Under the pieces are notes generated by a model. The model did no database searches. It worked only from the letters and a program-made list of their open reading frames with translations, and was not told where the DNA came from. Made by a program: the position numbers and the translations under genes. This document shows positions 36,801 through 60,140 of a stretch of DNA of 64,000 bases, piece by piece (position 1 is the first letter of the stretch; each line of letters starts with the position of its first letter). Location: NCBI RefSeq assembly GCF_001640805.2, contig NC_066836.1:321568-385567 (forward strand). Reading direction: 5' to 3'. Source of the stretch: Lates calcarifer (Eukaryota; Chordata; Actinopteri; Centropomidae).

Positions 36801-39800
36801 AAATAAGTTAAAACACAGTAAAACAAATAGAATATAAGAATAAAAGTTACAGAGGAACAAATTTATCATCACTCTCAAATCTGATTTAATAACCTGAAGA
36901 TCTTTATTACAGATCGTTAAGTGTTTTCACACTTCACTGATGAGTTCACTGTACAGGCTCCTCACAGCTCAGGTGTTTTTAAACTGATGAAGTTTGTCCT
37001 CTCTCAGCCTCCGTACAATGACAGCAGATTAAAGACACCTGTAGATGAACAGACTCACTCTGTATTTAGCCAGGTAATCTCCAATCACGCTGTGCTGCCA
37101 CATCTCCTCTGCTGTTTTCGGCGTCTCTGGAAGCTTCGCCGTCTTCTTCCCATCCCGCCTCTCTTTTGGCGGTCCTGCAGGTACCCATGGCTCTGGCTCT
37201 GCCTCCCGACACCGTTCCTGGAGCAACATGGGAAACACACCTGTGTGCTCAGACACACCAGTAAAAAACAACAGGTGGAGAAGCAGAAGAAAAGTTTTCA
37301 GACCTTGACAGACGGAGACTTGGCTCTGTGTGGGCTGGAGGCCACGCCCACTCCCAGTTTGGCCCCGCCTAGTTTCTCCTCAGTCAGGACGCGGTCACGC
37401 TCCTCCTCCGGGAGGCTCTGAACACACACGGTCAACTTCATCAGTAACACGGGCTGACAGGATCTCACCTGTCCACACTGAACCTTCTCTACTGCTCTCT
37501 ATTCTGCTGAGCTTAACCTTTGACCTTAAACCACAAACACCTGAACCTTTAGATACAGACAAGCCTTATTCTGCTGCTCTGCAGGTGGATCAGCTGATTG
37601 GATGTCGACCTACCTCCAGAAACCTCTGCAGGTCGATGTCATACTGCTTCTTTTTCTGATTAGACACAGAGAGACAGACAGGTGAGGTCAGGTGACTCTG
37701 CAGCGATATGAGGTTACACCTGATGTTAGCGTGCTGATGCTAACCTGCTCGCAGCGTTTCTGAAACATGTCCTTCTCTTTCTGCGTCATCATCTTCCACT
37801 GTTTGCTGCAGAGCACCATCCGCTCGGTGCTGGGGACGTCCTTCATGTTCACCATCAGCTCGGCGCAGTAGAGAGAGTATCCGTTACTGCGAACACACAC
37901 AGCCCTCACACATTTACACTGAGCCGATAGTCTCAGGTTAGCATCTTGTCTGTTAGCATCTTGTCTGTTAGCAACCTGTCTGTTAGCACCTTGTCTTTTA
38001 GCATCTTATCTGTTGGCAATCTGTCTGTTAGCATCTTGTCTGTTAGCAACCTGTCTGTTAGCACCTTGTCTTTTATCATCTTATCTGTTAGCAATCTGTC
38101 TGTTAGCATCTTGTCTGTTAGCACCCTGTTAGCACCTTGTCCTTTAGTATCTTATCTGTTAGCAATCTGTCTGTTAGCATCTTGTCTGTTAGCAACCTGT
38201 CTGTTAGCACCTTGTCTTTTAGCATCTTATCTGTTAGCAATCTGTCTGTTAGCATCTTGTCTGTTAGCAACCTGTCTGTTAGCACCTTGTCCTTTAGCAT
38301 CATATCTGTTAGCATCTTGTCTGTTAGCAACCTGTCTGTTGGCATATTGTCTGCTAGTTCGCTCAGTGTGTGACTCACGGTGGAGGTTTGGTCGGCCGTC
38401 CGTCAAACTTGTCCTTCAGCTGTCGCTCTGCTTTGGTAAGGACAGACCGAACGTGATCATCTGAGTTCACATCTGGATGAGCTTCATGATACGCCCTCAT
38501 ACTGTCCTACACACACACACAGAGTCCAGATTCAGATCCCTGCTCAACCTGGACCGAGGCCACAGGATGATTAGGACCAGATATCAACCTCTGAACCAGA
38601 AAAAGGCTGGTTTAGTCAGATTCAGTCAGGTCAGGTCTGATCAGGTCTGTTCTGGTCTGGTACCTCATAGTCCTTCTGGAGCTCCAGGGCCTTGCTGATC
38701 CACTTGAGTCTCCTCTTGTCAGAGAGCTGGGACCACTGTCTCCTCAGAGCCTCCTTCAACTCCTTCTGACTCACCTGAAACACAATAGACAGGTAGGTTA
38801 GTGTTTCTCTCAGAATGTACAGGTGTATACAAGTGTGTTACAGGTGCGTTACAGGTGTACGTGTGTTACAGGTGTACAGGTTTGTGTGTACATGTGTGTT
38901 ACAGGTGTGTGTGTGTTACAGGTGTGTTACAGGTGTACATGTGTGTTACAGTGTTACGTGTGCACCTCAGGGTGGAGCTTCATGTAGGTCTTCTTCTCAT
39001 GGTTGTACCACAGCTGTTGGGGAGTCTTTGGTTTCTCCGGCAGGTCGGATTTCTTCCGCTCCTCGATCAGCTCTGGGTGGTCTTCCCTGAGGGTCAGCTA
39101 ACGTTAGCCGTGCTAATGCTAACACCACATGCTACATTTCATCAGTTAGCAGTGTGTTAACAGTTTATAGTCAGTTTAAAGGTCACACTTCATTTCAAAT
39201 ACGGGAGGTTAAAGTATTAAAGTGTTCAGTTTACAGTAATGAACTCAAACAGTTAATAAAGACAAGTTTGTTAGCTAGTTAGTAAACACTAAACAGTCAT
39301 TAAACAGTCATTAAATAGTCACTAAACGGCCATTAAACAGTTAGAAAACAGTCATTAAAACAGTAAACAGTCATTAAACAGTTAGAAAACAGTCATTAAA
39401 AAGTAAGCAGTTTTCCATCAGTAGTTGAACTCACTTGAATCGAGCCATGTTCTTCTCAAACTCTTCTTTCTCTCGTTGAAACTCTGTGATGTATTTTTGC
39501 TGCAGGAGAGAAAAACATTTGATGATTATTAATGAACCTGCTCAGGGATCATGAGACTAAACATGGTCACGTGTGTTAGAGGCTCAGACCGGTTCAGACC
39601 AGTTCGGTCTGGTTCAGTCTGGTTCAGTCCAATTCAGTCTGGTTCAGTCTGTTTCGGTCCAGTTCAGTCTGGTTCAGACCTTCTTCTTGTCGGGCAGCTC
39701 CTTGTACTTCTTGGACAGGATCTTGGTCAGGTCCAGGTTGCTCATCTCCGGGTGGATTTTGGCGTATTTGGCTCGTTTCTCCATGAAGAAGCGAAAGTAC

Positions 39801-40926
39801 GGAGTCAGGGGTTTCTTGGGGAAATCTGGATGAGTCTGAACAGGAGAGAGGGTGGAGGTGAGCAAATCCAGGATCAGCAGAGTCTGCTTCAGTTCAGTCT
39901 GACTCAGGTAATCTCACCTTCAGTTTCTTTCCCTTGTAAGGGTTCTTCACAAACTCGATGGCGTCCACGATGAGCTCCGTCATCGTCCTGTATTTACGAA
40001 CCTGAAACACAAACACAGACTCTGATGTCAGACAGCCTCGAGTCCGGATCCAGAATCTGAAATCCAGATCTCAGCTGACCGAGTGTTACTGTCTGAGAAA
40101 GGACGCAACAGACGTAACTGTAGTGTAACTATAACTGTAAAGTAACTGTAATCTAACTGTAATGTAACTGAAAACCTTCAAAATCTACCTCTGACTTTTC
40201 ACACATTTCAACATTTCAAGTCTAAATTAAAGCATTGTTACCTCGGTTGAGACTTTCTGCCATTTCTGGCGGCACATGTCTCCGGTGAAGCTGCCGAAAC
40301 AAACTTTCTCCCAGTCGAAGTGAGACTCTGTGGTTTTATATTTCATGCCGTCTCCGTCCGGCAGCAGACTGCGAATCCTCTCCAGCAGAGTCAGACAGTC
40401 CTCCTTACTCCAGTCATCTGAAACACACAGAGACACACTAATACACCTGAGACCGTCTGCACCTACAGGTAACGCACCTGAGCTCTCATCAGACCTGCTG
40501 CTGGTCTGAGGATCTGAGACCAGGTGAGTCTGTCACACCTGACAGAGATACTCTCTGTTTCTATTATTCTGTCCACCTTGTTCATATCAACAGGTAAAAA
40601 AGGAGAGCTGGTCAGAGATCATGAGTCCAGGTGCGTGACAGTCAGAGAGGAGGAGGTGTTCAGGTCAAACAGGAAACACACACTCTGTCAGGGACTATTT
40701 TCAGCAGCGGATGAATCCACAGTTGGAGCTGTGGGGAGTGTTTGGAACAGCAGGAAGGAACAGGATGGAGAATCAGATCAGCTGAGAACAGAGTCTGATG
40801 ATGAGAGGAGAAACAGGAAGTCACCTGAGTCACAGAGTGATGATATCACAGCAGGTGTTTGTTACCTGGTTCGCTCTTGATCCTGGCGCTCTGAGCCGTG
40901 GAGACGCTGCTGCTGCCGTTCATCAT
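33882..40926 (-). CDS. ubtfl: Nucleolar transcription factor UBF paralogue (ubtf-like), lacking HMG box 4
   Basis: UBF is an HMG-box activator that opens rDNA chromatin for RNA polymerase I. Nineteen exons (5' to 3'): 40866-40926, 40242-40417, 39918-40001, 39680-39835, 39435-39499, 38966-39086, 38664-38774, 38379-38506, 37745-37886, 37614-37655, 37304-37417, 37059-37217, 36317-36427, 36123-36208, 35729-35918, 35482-35529, 35060-35197, 34612-34719, 33882-33959; 2118 nt, 705 residues (human UBTF 764). HMG boxes 1, 2, 3, 5 and 6 and an acidic Asp/Glu/Ser tail ending DSDSD are recognisable. The segment for box 4 is absent, and only an 86-bp intron lies where it should be. The N-terminus ([20 protein letters not shown]) differs from human UBTF, so I favour the fish ubtfl paralogue; the symbol is less certain than the family. 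The frame stays open upstream of MM, so an earlier start in another exon is possible. The exon 36317-36427 donor has an in-frame alternative at 36299. Confidence 0.85.
37938..38353. repeat. 15-bp minisatellite with a 75-bp higher-order period
   Basis: About 28 units of TTAGCATCTTGTCTG type fill much of the intron between exons 38379-38506 and 37745-37886. Five unit variants follow one another in the same order (ATCTTGTCTG, AACCTGTCTG, ACCTTGTCTT, ATCTTATCTG, AATCTGTCTG after TTAGC) about five times, with one truncated unit near 38122. The 15-bp unit gives spurious open frames on both strands. Confidence 0.95.
39287..39405. repeat. Short tandem repeat of ACAGTCATTAA type
   Basis: Imperfect 11-19 bp units (AAACAGTCATTAAACAGT and GTTAGAAAACAGTCATT) in the intron before exon 39435-39499 on the plus map. 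Confidence 0.8.
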
Positions 40927-40973
40927 GCAGCACCTGACGGAGAAGACTCCGCCCCCTCCCTCCTCTGCAACAC

Positions 40974-41006
<33 letters not shown>

Positions 41007-42560
41007 GAGTTAGTACAACTTTATTTACACCTGTTCAGGACACACTGAAACATCAGCGAAACCTTGAACTTGTTTCCAGGTGACATGTGACGGGATTTTT
41101 CAGGTCTAGTTAAATTTAATCACCGGCTCCTCCCGCCCCCTGACCCCCGCCTGTCCTGACCCTCACTGACCGGTCGAGGTGACTCTTCCCCGGCTGCGCT
41201 GTGTCTTCGCGGCCCGCTGACCAGGTCACACCGCGGGGTACAGACCCGGGTTCAGTCCCTATGGCTCCGGATCAACATTCAGTTTTAAACCGTGAATCAG
41301 ATCCCAGGAAACGTCTGAACACACCTGAGGCGAGCTGCTGTTTATCACCAAACACGCCACCAAACTCCATTCAGAAATCTGTTAATTTAAGTCAGTTGTG
41401 TTTGAGTGTGAAGCTGCATCTGATCCGGGACCTGGTCTCTGGTCTCTATCAGCTGCTCGTTAATTCGGCTGAAACTGATGAAACCGTGCTGTTTCTGTTT
41501 AATGTCAAACACAGATCTGAGTGTTTGTTGAACGCGTTTGTCCCGCAGTTTAACACGGAGGGCGGTAGAGAGCAGCCTGGATCAGTCTGCACAAGTTTGT
41601 CGAATTTTAACTGGAGCCTGGTGGAAACAACCTCACCGCTTCGTGCTAATACTGATCAATAATCAATAATTGGCCCCTGTGTGAGTTCGCCCGCGGCTCT
41701 CTGACCGGAGCCTGGCACCGAGACAGCTCCGCGGGACTGAGACCGGGGGTCGCTGTGGACTGGGAGCAGCGGGCCGTTAGGCTCCAGCTGCCCCGGTAAT
41801 GGCGTCCGTCCTCCGGCAGGAGTCACCACGTAGCTTCCGCTGGCACAGCTACCGAAGCTAACGTTAACCTTTTTAGGTTGAATGTGGAAACTGCGATTTA
41901 AAGTTCGAAAATAAAAACACGAAACACAAGAAAAAGATTAAAAATCACCGCGTGAAGCTCAGTTTGACACGTGGAGCTGATAATCGCATTATTTCATAAA
42001 ACTGTTAAAATGGTCAAATCAGTCGACACCTGGGACTTTGGATGTAAAATAAAAATATAGTGAAGAAGAATCGTTGTTGTGGAGCCGTGGATTAAACTGA
42101 CATATAGTGAAATATTCGCTGATTTGGGAGCTGAGCGGGCTGAAGAGTCGCTGCTGCCCCAGAAGCCTTCACTGCGAAGCCGCCATGAATGTTCTGGAGA
42201 CTCGGGGACAAACGACCAGAAAACCCCAGAAATCTGTTTAAAATCACCGCGTATTACTCACCTGCTGGTTCAGACAGAAACCCGGGTTGTTTCTGAACAC
42301 CACTGTGGTCGTTTGGATTATTTCGGGACTTTCTAAGTGTGTTTTTTTCAGCCGTAAACCCCGGGGAGTCAGGTCGAAACGAATCCGACAAAAGGAGCGT
42401 CTAGTCCGGTATGAAACTCCGCCCAGCGCCGCAGGGGGAGGAACTCCGGGGGAAAACATGAGGACAAAGGCGGAGGATGAAACCAGAGACAGCGGCGAAG
42501 ACAGCAGCCAAAGCCGCTTCACCCCGGGCTGTCAGCCACCGGCCACGCTTTATTTAATGC
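40927..42560. other. 5' region of the UBTF paralogue
   Basis: Holds 5'UTR sequence and the first intron or introns; the acceptor for the first coding exon is near 40966. From about 41690 to 42560 the sequence is GC- and CpG-rich and is the likeliest promoter zone. A diverged dispersed repeat lies at 41366-41577. A 153-codon plus-strand ORF at 41201-41662 has no recognisable domain. Exact transcription start not determined. Confidence 0.45.
41366..41577 (+). repeat. Diverged dispersed repeat, copy 1
   Basis: Begins with TCCATTCAGAAATCT and ends with CCCGCAGT followed by GAGGGCGGTAGAGAGCAGCC. The same landmarks recur in the same order at 56826-57058. The middle is poorly conserved. Confidence 0.6.
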
Positions 42561-43114
42561 GTCTGAAACAGCCTGTCGTCACTTTCACACATTAACCCGC
42601 GACAGCGTCTGTTCCTCCGGATCCAGCCTCACTTGGACCTGGTCTGGGTCCAGATGCTGAACCGGCGGGGAAACAGAGGACCGGGGCCCAGGGAATCGAC
42701 GGCCAGCCGCCGACACAGATGAGCCGGGGGGACCGGGCTCCTGGAGGAGGAACCGGGGTGTAGGAGGTCCAGAGGTCCGCCGGTCGCTCCGGGATCCGGC
42801 CCGGCCTGTCGGAGGCGGCAGAGGAACCTGCAGCCCGCATCCACATGGCACCCAGCCCGCTGAGAACACACCCCTGCCGGGTCTGAAGTCCCAGAGCCCC
42901 GGTGCCTCCCAAAGAGCCGATCACTGATCAATACATCACACTGATCAATACACCTGATCACCTGAGTCCCGGGAAACTCTCCACAGGTGTGTGTGTGTGT
43001 GGTGGTGAGGGGGGTCAGATCCTCCGGGTTTATTCTTTGATAAATAAAATAAATCAAAACAGGAAGTTTGTTTCTGTTTTTATCAAGTTTGACTCAAAGT
43101 AAATAGAAACACAA

Positions 43115-43117
<3 letters not shown>

Positions 43118-43169
<52 letters not shown>
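43118..43169. repeat. TG dinucleotide microsatellite
   Basis: Uninterrupted TG run of about 26 units. Confidence 0.95.
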
Positions 43170-43171
<2 letters not shown>

Positions 43172-43629
43172 ACCGCCACCTGCTGCTCCGGATGTTGAAC
43201 GAAATAATTTGTGTTTATAACCAGAAAAAAACTGAACCTGGATCAGATCCTTCACCTGACCTTTACTCTGAAAAATTATTAAAAACTCTTATTGTGAAAA
43301 GGCCTGAATGAACACATGAAGTGTATGAACTTTAATTCACCAGGTTTAATATGAATTATTATATAAAGTCAGATTTAGCTCAGTGGTGGTTTTTGTCCCA
43401 TTTTGTTTGAAACAGATGACAGTAATAGATTACTTTATAAACTACACTGACATCATTGATAAATAGTTTCCAGTCTATCAGCTGATCTGTGCTGTTTGTC
43501 TGCATATTGATGAAAACACTGATGATAATCACATTCAGAAACTGAAACAGACAGTGAGTGATTTAACTGAAAATAAAGTTTTCTTTGACATCTTTTCAGA
43601 CAGAAAACAAACTGACTTCATCTCAGATC

Positions 43630-43635
43630 TTTATT
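43630..43635 (-). promoter_or_regulatory. Candidate polyadenylation signal for asap1
   Basis: AATAAA on the minus strand, about 2.8 kb beyond the asap1 stop. Other hexamers may be used. Confidence 0.4.
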
Positions 43636-44206
43636 GGTGATGTGGTTTCCTCCTGGTCCCTGTGCGCTGATCCAGTTCAGTCCTGTTCAGTCCAGTTCAA
43701 ACTGACGTCTGTTCCATCAGGTCATATTTCACAATAAAACAAAATAAAAATAAAAAAACAGCAGGACCTTCAGTTTATAGAAACATATCTGAGCTTTAAG
43801 GACAGTTTTAATAAAAGTCATCAGTTTTATTCTGTCGCTGCTCCTCCAACACAAACTCTGAATAAAACACATTAAACTGCAGATTTTGCATTTCATCATG
43901 TCATCAGTTCAGTATATTTAAAACAACATCAACATTGTGTTCACCGAAGAGAAGAGACGTTGTCTGGGATTCATTAACTCAGTTTATCTGAAAACTACGT
44001 CTGAATCACAACAAACTGTTTCATAATGTTTCAAACAGTTTGTATATGAAATAATCTGAAAATGACAGGTTATTTAGTAATGAGACAGTTCACTAACATG
44101 TTGCTGAGTCTTTGGTGAACGCACTGAGCTTCATGTTCAAACTTCAGTCGCACATTTAGTCAAATTCTTTTGTTTGTCACATAAACTGGTTTTATTTGAG
44201 TTACAA

Positions 44207-44312
44207 GCTAGGCTAACAGTTTTCCCCTGCTTCCAGTCTTTGTGCTAAGCGAGGCTAACATGGACATAGAGATGACACTGACCTGAGAAAAATGTCGGAC
44301 TGTTCCTTTAAA
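44207..44312 (+). repeat. Dispersed short repeat, copy 2
   Basis: Starts AAGCTAGGCTAACAGTTTTC, contains CCAGTCTTTGTGCTAAGC and ends in ATGTCGGACTGTTCCTTTAA. It resembles 45131-45224 at both ends and 32033-32091 in its first half. Confidence 0.65.
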
Positions 44313-45130
44313 TACAAATGACGGGATGAATCAGATGAGTTACTGTGGCTGTTTAGCCTGAATCACACAGTTCAACAAACCCTCATCAACTTTCCCTCCA
44401 CCTGTGTAATGGACAGGTAGGTGAATGGACTGAAAGAAGAGGAAGGTGTTTAATTTGATGAACATGATCAGTGCTCGGTCACACCTTCACCTTCAGCTCC
44501 ACCTGTAACCTCAGAAATGAAGCGAAACTTTCGACGAGTTCAGCTTTAATGTGTATTTCTTTTTAGCTAGCTAGTTATCTTGTTAACTGGCAGTTTGTAA
44601 ACCCGTTAGCAACGATATTAACCACGACCTAGCATGTTAGCAGTTAGCGCTTGAGTTACAATACCCACAGTAGTAATTAGAATTATTTTACTGAGTCACT
44701 TCCTGGTGTGACAGGACACTCAGGCTACTGTCATTGAAAGGTTATGCTAAGTAGCTAACTTACACCTTTAAGTTACTATGATAAACTCTGCATTTTTTCC
44801 TGCTTTATCTGGCTCCTGTTTCATGTTTGAGCTTCAAGCTAACATTAGCAAACTGCAGCACTGAATATTAGAGCTGCAGTGAAATGTTGTCTCTTCAGTT
44901 TGATAGGTTGTATGGCTGCTTCTTATTGATTATTTTGTTGTGTAAAATACTGAACAAATGAGAGCTCTGTCTGGTTAATGTTACAGCCTCTAATCATGCA
45001 TACTGGGCAGGAAATATTTAAGATTTCTATACACAAGTTGCAGCTTCAATTCAGCTGGGAGCTAGAATATACAACATTTTCTGTTACAACCAAAATCAAC
45101 ATGAAGCTAAATCAGAAGGAGAATTCTGAT

Positions 45131-45224
45131 CCAGTCTTTGTGTTAAGCTAGGCTAACAACAGCGATGAACTGATGTGAATCATGTGACTCTGGAGAAGAA
45201 TAAATGTTGGACAGTTCCTTTCAA
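45131..45224 (+). repeat. Dispersed short repeat, copy 3
   Basis: Starts CCAGTCTTTGTGTTAAGCTA and ends ATGTTGGACAGTTCCTTTCA, the same landmarks as the right part of copy 2 about 900 bp earlier. Confidence 0.65.
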
Positions 45225-46408
45225 ACTGTATCCTGAGTCTGTGTTGTTCAGGGAAACCTTCAGCTCTTCACATTAACACTGAGCAGGTTAAATGACACAG
45301 GTGATATATGAATCATTAATAAATATAAGTAACCATACAAACAGTTTCCAGCTTCAGGTCCTCACAGATCCTTCATGTGGTGCTGAACACACTCTCCCTG
45401 ATTTAAAACAACACCACGGCACAAACTGCAGGTTTTAGGTTCAGTCTTAATGTTTGAGTCTGGAGACATCTGGTTTTCTGGTGAATCACAGGAATCCATC
45501 CTGGATCCTCTGATTTATATGTTTATTACAGCAATGCATTCTGGGACTTTTTAAACTTAACAATTGTCTCATGGATTTAACTGAGACAACGCTTTCCAGT
45601 TTGTAAAGAAAAATTTGGAGACGTAAAGACTCAGAGAGATGAACCTGGGTTAATCAGGACCTGATCAGGTACAGACAGATACAGTAGATACAGTAGAGCG
45701 TACAGTCGGCTTTGGAAAGAGTCTGAGAATCCGAAGAGAAGGAAAAGTCACACTGAAACTGATCTGAGACCTGCTCTACATCAAACCTCTCCTGAGTCCA
45801 GACCTTCCTGTTCGTCCTGTTTCTCTGTGAATGCGGGGACGTCAGAGTCTGTGAACCAGGACCTGGACTGAGTCTGCAGAGAGCAGCAGTCTGCAGCAGG
45901 GAGCAGCACATCAATTAGACTGCAGTTTGTCTCAGAAAGAAAATATTCAGCTGCTCAGAGTCTGAAGCTGAGGTTCTGTTAGTCACCTCAGTCTGGACCA
46001 CAGCCTGGTCTGAACCAGAGGATGAGGGTTGATGTGGTCTCAGCTGACTCAGACTCTCACTCGGGTTTCTTGTGCTTGTGTTTGTGGCTGCTGGTGTAAT
46101 GAGCTGCTCTGCCAGCAGAGGGCAGTGCCAGCTGCTCTCTGACCTCTCACCCCTCACCTGTGTGTTTTCCTTCTCTTCAGACCTCGTGCTACGGCCCACC
46201 TGGGTCGGCATGCTGGGATGCTGGGTTGCTATGGTAACACTGAGCAGGATAATGTCTATTTACAGCGAGGACGTCGATGACCATGGCGGTTTTCCCGTGG
46301 GTCAGGTCACTCACTGACTGACTGACTCCGCCCACCGTCGCCTGTGTGACCTTAGCAGGGGGCGGAGCTCATATCAGTGGGCGTGGCCGCACACTGGTGT
46401 CATGGTTG

Positions 46409-57457
<11,049 letters not shown>

Positions 57458-57460
57458 CAT

Positions 57461-60140
57461 TCACACCTCTAACCGCCAGAAAAGACCGAGAAACGAAGAG
57501 AATGACGGCAGGGTGAGGGGGCCGCGGTGCGTTCAGGGACCCCCTGCTGTGTGTGCAGATGTTTGACAGCAGCTGGTCTCAGATCAGATCAGATGTCCTC
57601 TGACTGTCTCATCAGTCTGTCTCCTCCTGATGATTCATCCCTCCTCTCCTCTAACCTGCCGTCAAGTCACACACCGTGGACCACGTGACCCGGGACTCTT
57701 TCAGAATAAAATCTGAAAACAAACGCCGTAAAACCCGTGATGAAAGAATCATGTTATTCTCTCTCTGTTGTTTCTTTTAATGTTGTGTTCAGGTGTCTCA
57801 GCTGTTTTCAGTTTTATCTCAGTAAACAGTGTTGATGTGAAGTTTAACGTGAACAGAGTCAGTGACTGGTGTTAATCTATCATTCATGAGTTCATAAACA
57901 GATTAAATCTGTGTTTAAAGGTGGAGTTTACAGCCGACAGCAGGAACATTTACTTCATCAGCTTTATTCTCATCAGCTTCCTGTACAGTCCACAACATTA
58001 CCTCCCAACACGGTTTCATTCTTTATTACTTCATATTTTCTGGTCTAATGTCTGTTACCTGTTACCTTGGTCACTGCTGTGGTTTCACTGCTGACTGAAA
58101 ACTCCTGCACTAACGTGATTTCTTCTATGTAGGTTGTTGAAGTGCTTCTTTTATTTTGAAAAACTAACCATGTAACATCCGGTAAATTCCCGCCTCTTGA
58201 CGCTACTTCAGGACAGACTGGATAATAGACGGTTAGTACGCATGCGTCACACCGCAGGCTAATTAGAGAAGGAGAGAGGAAACAGTGGTTAACATCTGAT
58301 CAATAAGCATCAATATTTAATCAATAAATTTAAACTGTTGTCATTCATCAACATTATTGATCCACTCCGGGATCAATAATCACTGTATCAGAGAGTTCAG
58401 ACTCATCATGAGGAGGGATCACAGGTCAGCCACCTGCAGGACCTTCAACATGGCCGCCGTAACAGGGGCCACAGGCTGGAGGGTCAACAAGATGGCCGCC
58501 AGGTCAGGAGAGACAAGCCAAGCTGAGCCAGGCTGAGCCAGGCTAGACCCCAGGAAACATCACTGAAGTATCTGCTAAAAAATCAGTACATTATTGACAG
58601 CTGATCAGTGATCAATACTGCAGCAGGTTTGAGGTACTTATACTGCAGTACTTTTATCTGACAGTTTGTTAGAGATGAAAACGGGAAACAGAAGCAGAGC
58701 TGGAACCACTGGTCCATTATTGATTATTGATTATTGATGTTTCCTTTTCCTGTTCAGTTATTTTTAATAATTTAGAGGTTTGGTCAAAACAAACACTGTT
58801 TTGATTGATCAATCAATCAATCAATCAATCAAATAATCAACAGACTAATCATTGGTGAGTTTTCTATCAGCTCCAACAGTAACATGTTGTTTAATCATCG
58901 GAGTAACTGCAATAAGTACTTTTACTTTATTACTATAAATACTCTCAGTACACAGTCCTGATGATACTCACATTCTACTACTGAGTATTAGTACTCTAAT
59001 GTGTGTATTAATACTTGTACTGCAGTGTTACCCTGAAGTAAAAACACTGATGAAACAGAAAATAAACAGAAGCAGCAGCAGGGGGAGGTATTACGTCACC
59101 GTGCGTCAGCGCACTCAGGACCACAGAAGAAGAAGAAGAAGCAGGAAGTAGCGGCAGCGTTAGAGCAGATTAGCCTGGTTAGCTGCAGGCTAACGCGCTG
59201 TGATGTGAGCTTCACCAGCTGAACTGTAAGTTTTGATTCCATCTGTATTTAATCTTCTTCATCTTCAAACTGACTCCGACTCTGTTCGGACGGTTATTAA
59301 CAGCTGCTAGCTGTTACCATGTAGCTTAGCTGACTTCCTGTCCGAGTTTAAACGCCGTTAGCAGTTAGCTCAGAGTTTAGCCCGGTATTGATCAGGTTGA
59401 TCGATAATCAGCAGTCTCAAGTTTTTATGGGTTAAAGGAGAACTGGGACCAAAAATCGGACCGATACTGGACCTGATAATCCGAGCTAAACCCAGGATAA
59501 ACGCGGACTAACCGTCAGCTCGGCAGGTGAGCTGCTGTCACACCTGTACAACCCAAATACAGAAAGAATCAGGTACATAGAGTCCAGGTGTGACGGAGGA
59601 TCCGGATCCTGATGAACCGGTTCGACAGACAAGAGTCCAGGTCTAAACAAAACAGAAAAGTAAAGTTTGAAACTTTTCATTCAAAAAGAAATAACATCAC
59701 TGCTCAGAATGTTCAATGATCAGTTATTTATCATTTATCAGTGATCAGTTATTGATCAGTGATCAGTCAGAGTGAAGTTAAATCTGTTTCAGAATAAAGT
59801 TTAATCCTGTTAAACTATTAAGACTATAATTCTTGATTTCATCACATTTTACAGAACAAATCAATAATCACTGTTAAAAGTCACTGTAATCTACAGACCA
59901 CTGTCCCTGTGGAGAACATGAGATATGGCCCAGGTCCAGGTCCAGGTCCAGCCTCAGCCTCAGCCTCCTCTGTTGTCTCCCATGTTAGACCCAGATGTTG
60001 TTGATGTAAACTCTCTGTGCGGCCGTTCTTCTTCAATCTGAAGAAGGTAGCTGATTCAGTGTGAGGTGTTGATGTGAAGCCCCGCCCCCTGTGTGCAGGT
60101 GTGTGACCCGTGTTGACCTCAGTGGGCGTTGCCGGGGGCG
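57461..60140. promoter_or_regulatory. Divergent asap1/tmub1 region with tmub1 non-coding exon 1
   Basis: asap1 5'UTR and promoter lie from about 57461 leftward-transcribed. A plausible tmub1 first exon ends at 59225, with donor GTAAGT, and is joined to an acceptor at about 60099 (TGTGCAG). The middle is AT-rich with a short AATC repeat at 58806-58831. No coding exon was recognised. Promoter and exon calls are inferred from splice consensus and gene order. Confidence 0.45.
58806..58831. repeat. AATC tetranucleotide repeat
   Basis: Six or so tandem AATC units in the intergenic region. Confidence 0.9.

Larger units (their letters stand above)
42561..46408. other. UBTF-paralogue upstream flank and probable asap1 3'UTR
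   Basis: 42561-42930 remains GC-rich. A TG microsatellite lies at 43118-43169. A minus-strand AATAAA at 43630-43635 (context CACCAATAAAGAT) is a good candidate end for asap1, which would give that gene a 3'UTR of about 2.8 kb. Two copies of a dispersed short repeat occur at 44207-44312 and 45131-45224. No coding exon was recognised; the ORFs near 45654-46317 lack domains and splice context. Confidence 0.5.

Noticed and set aside
37938..38353. CRISPR-like look of regular repeats (also 54290-55228)
   Set aside because: Units abut directly without unique spacers, and the host is a vertebrate; these are minisatellites.
37946..38464. 172-codon plus ORF and matching minus ORFs made of 15-bp repeats
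   Set aside because: Repeat translation of the intronic minisatellite (5-codon period), not a protein gene.
41201..41662. 153-codon plus-strand ORF upstream of the UBTF paralogue
   Set aside because: No recognisable domain, overlaps a dispersed repeat and lies in a GC-rich 5' region where long chance ORFs are common.
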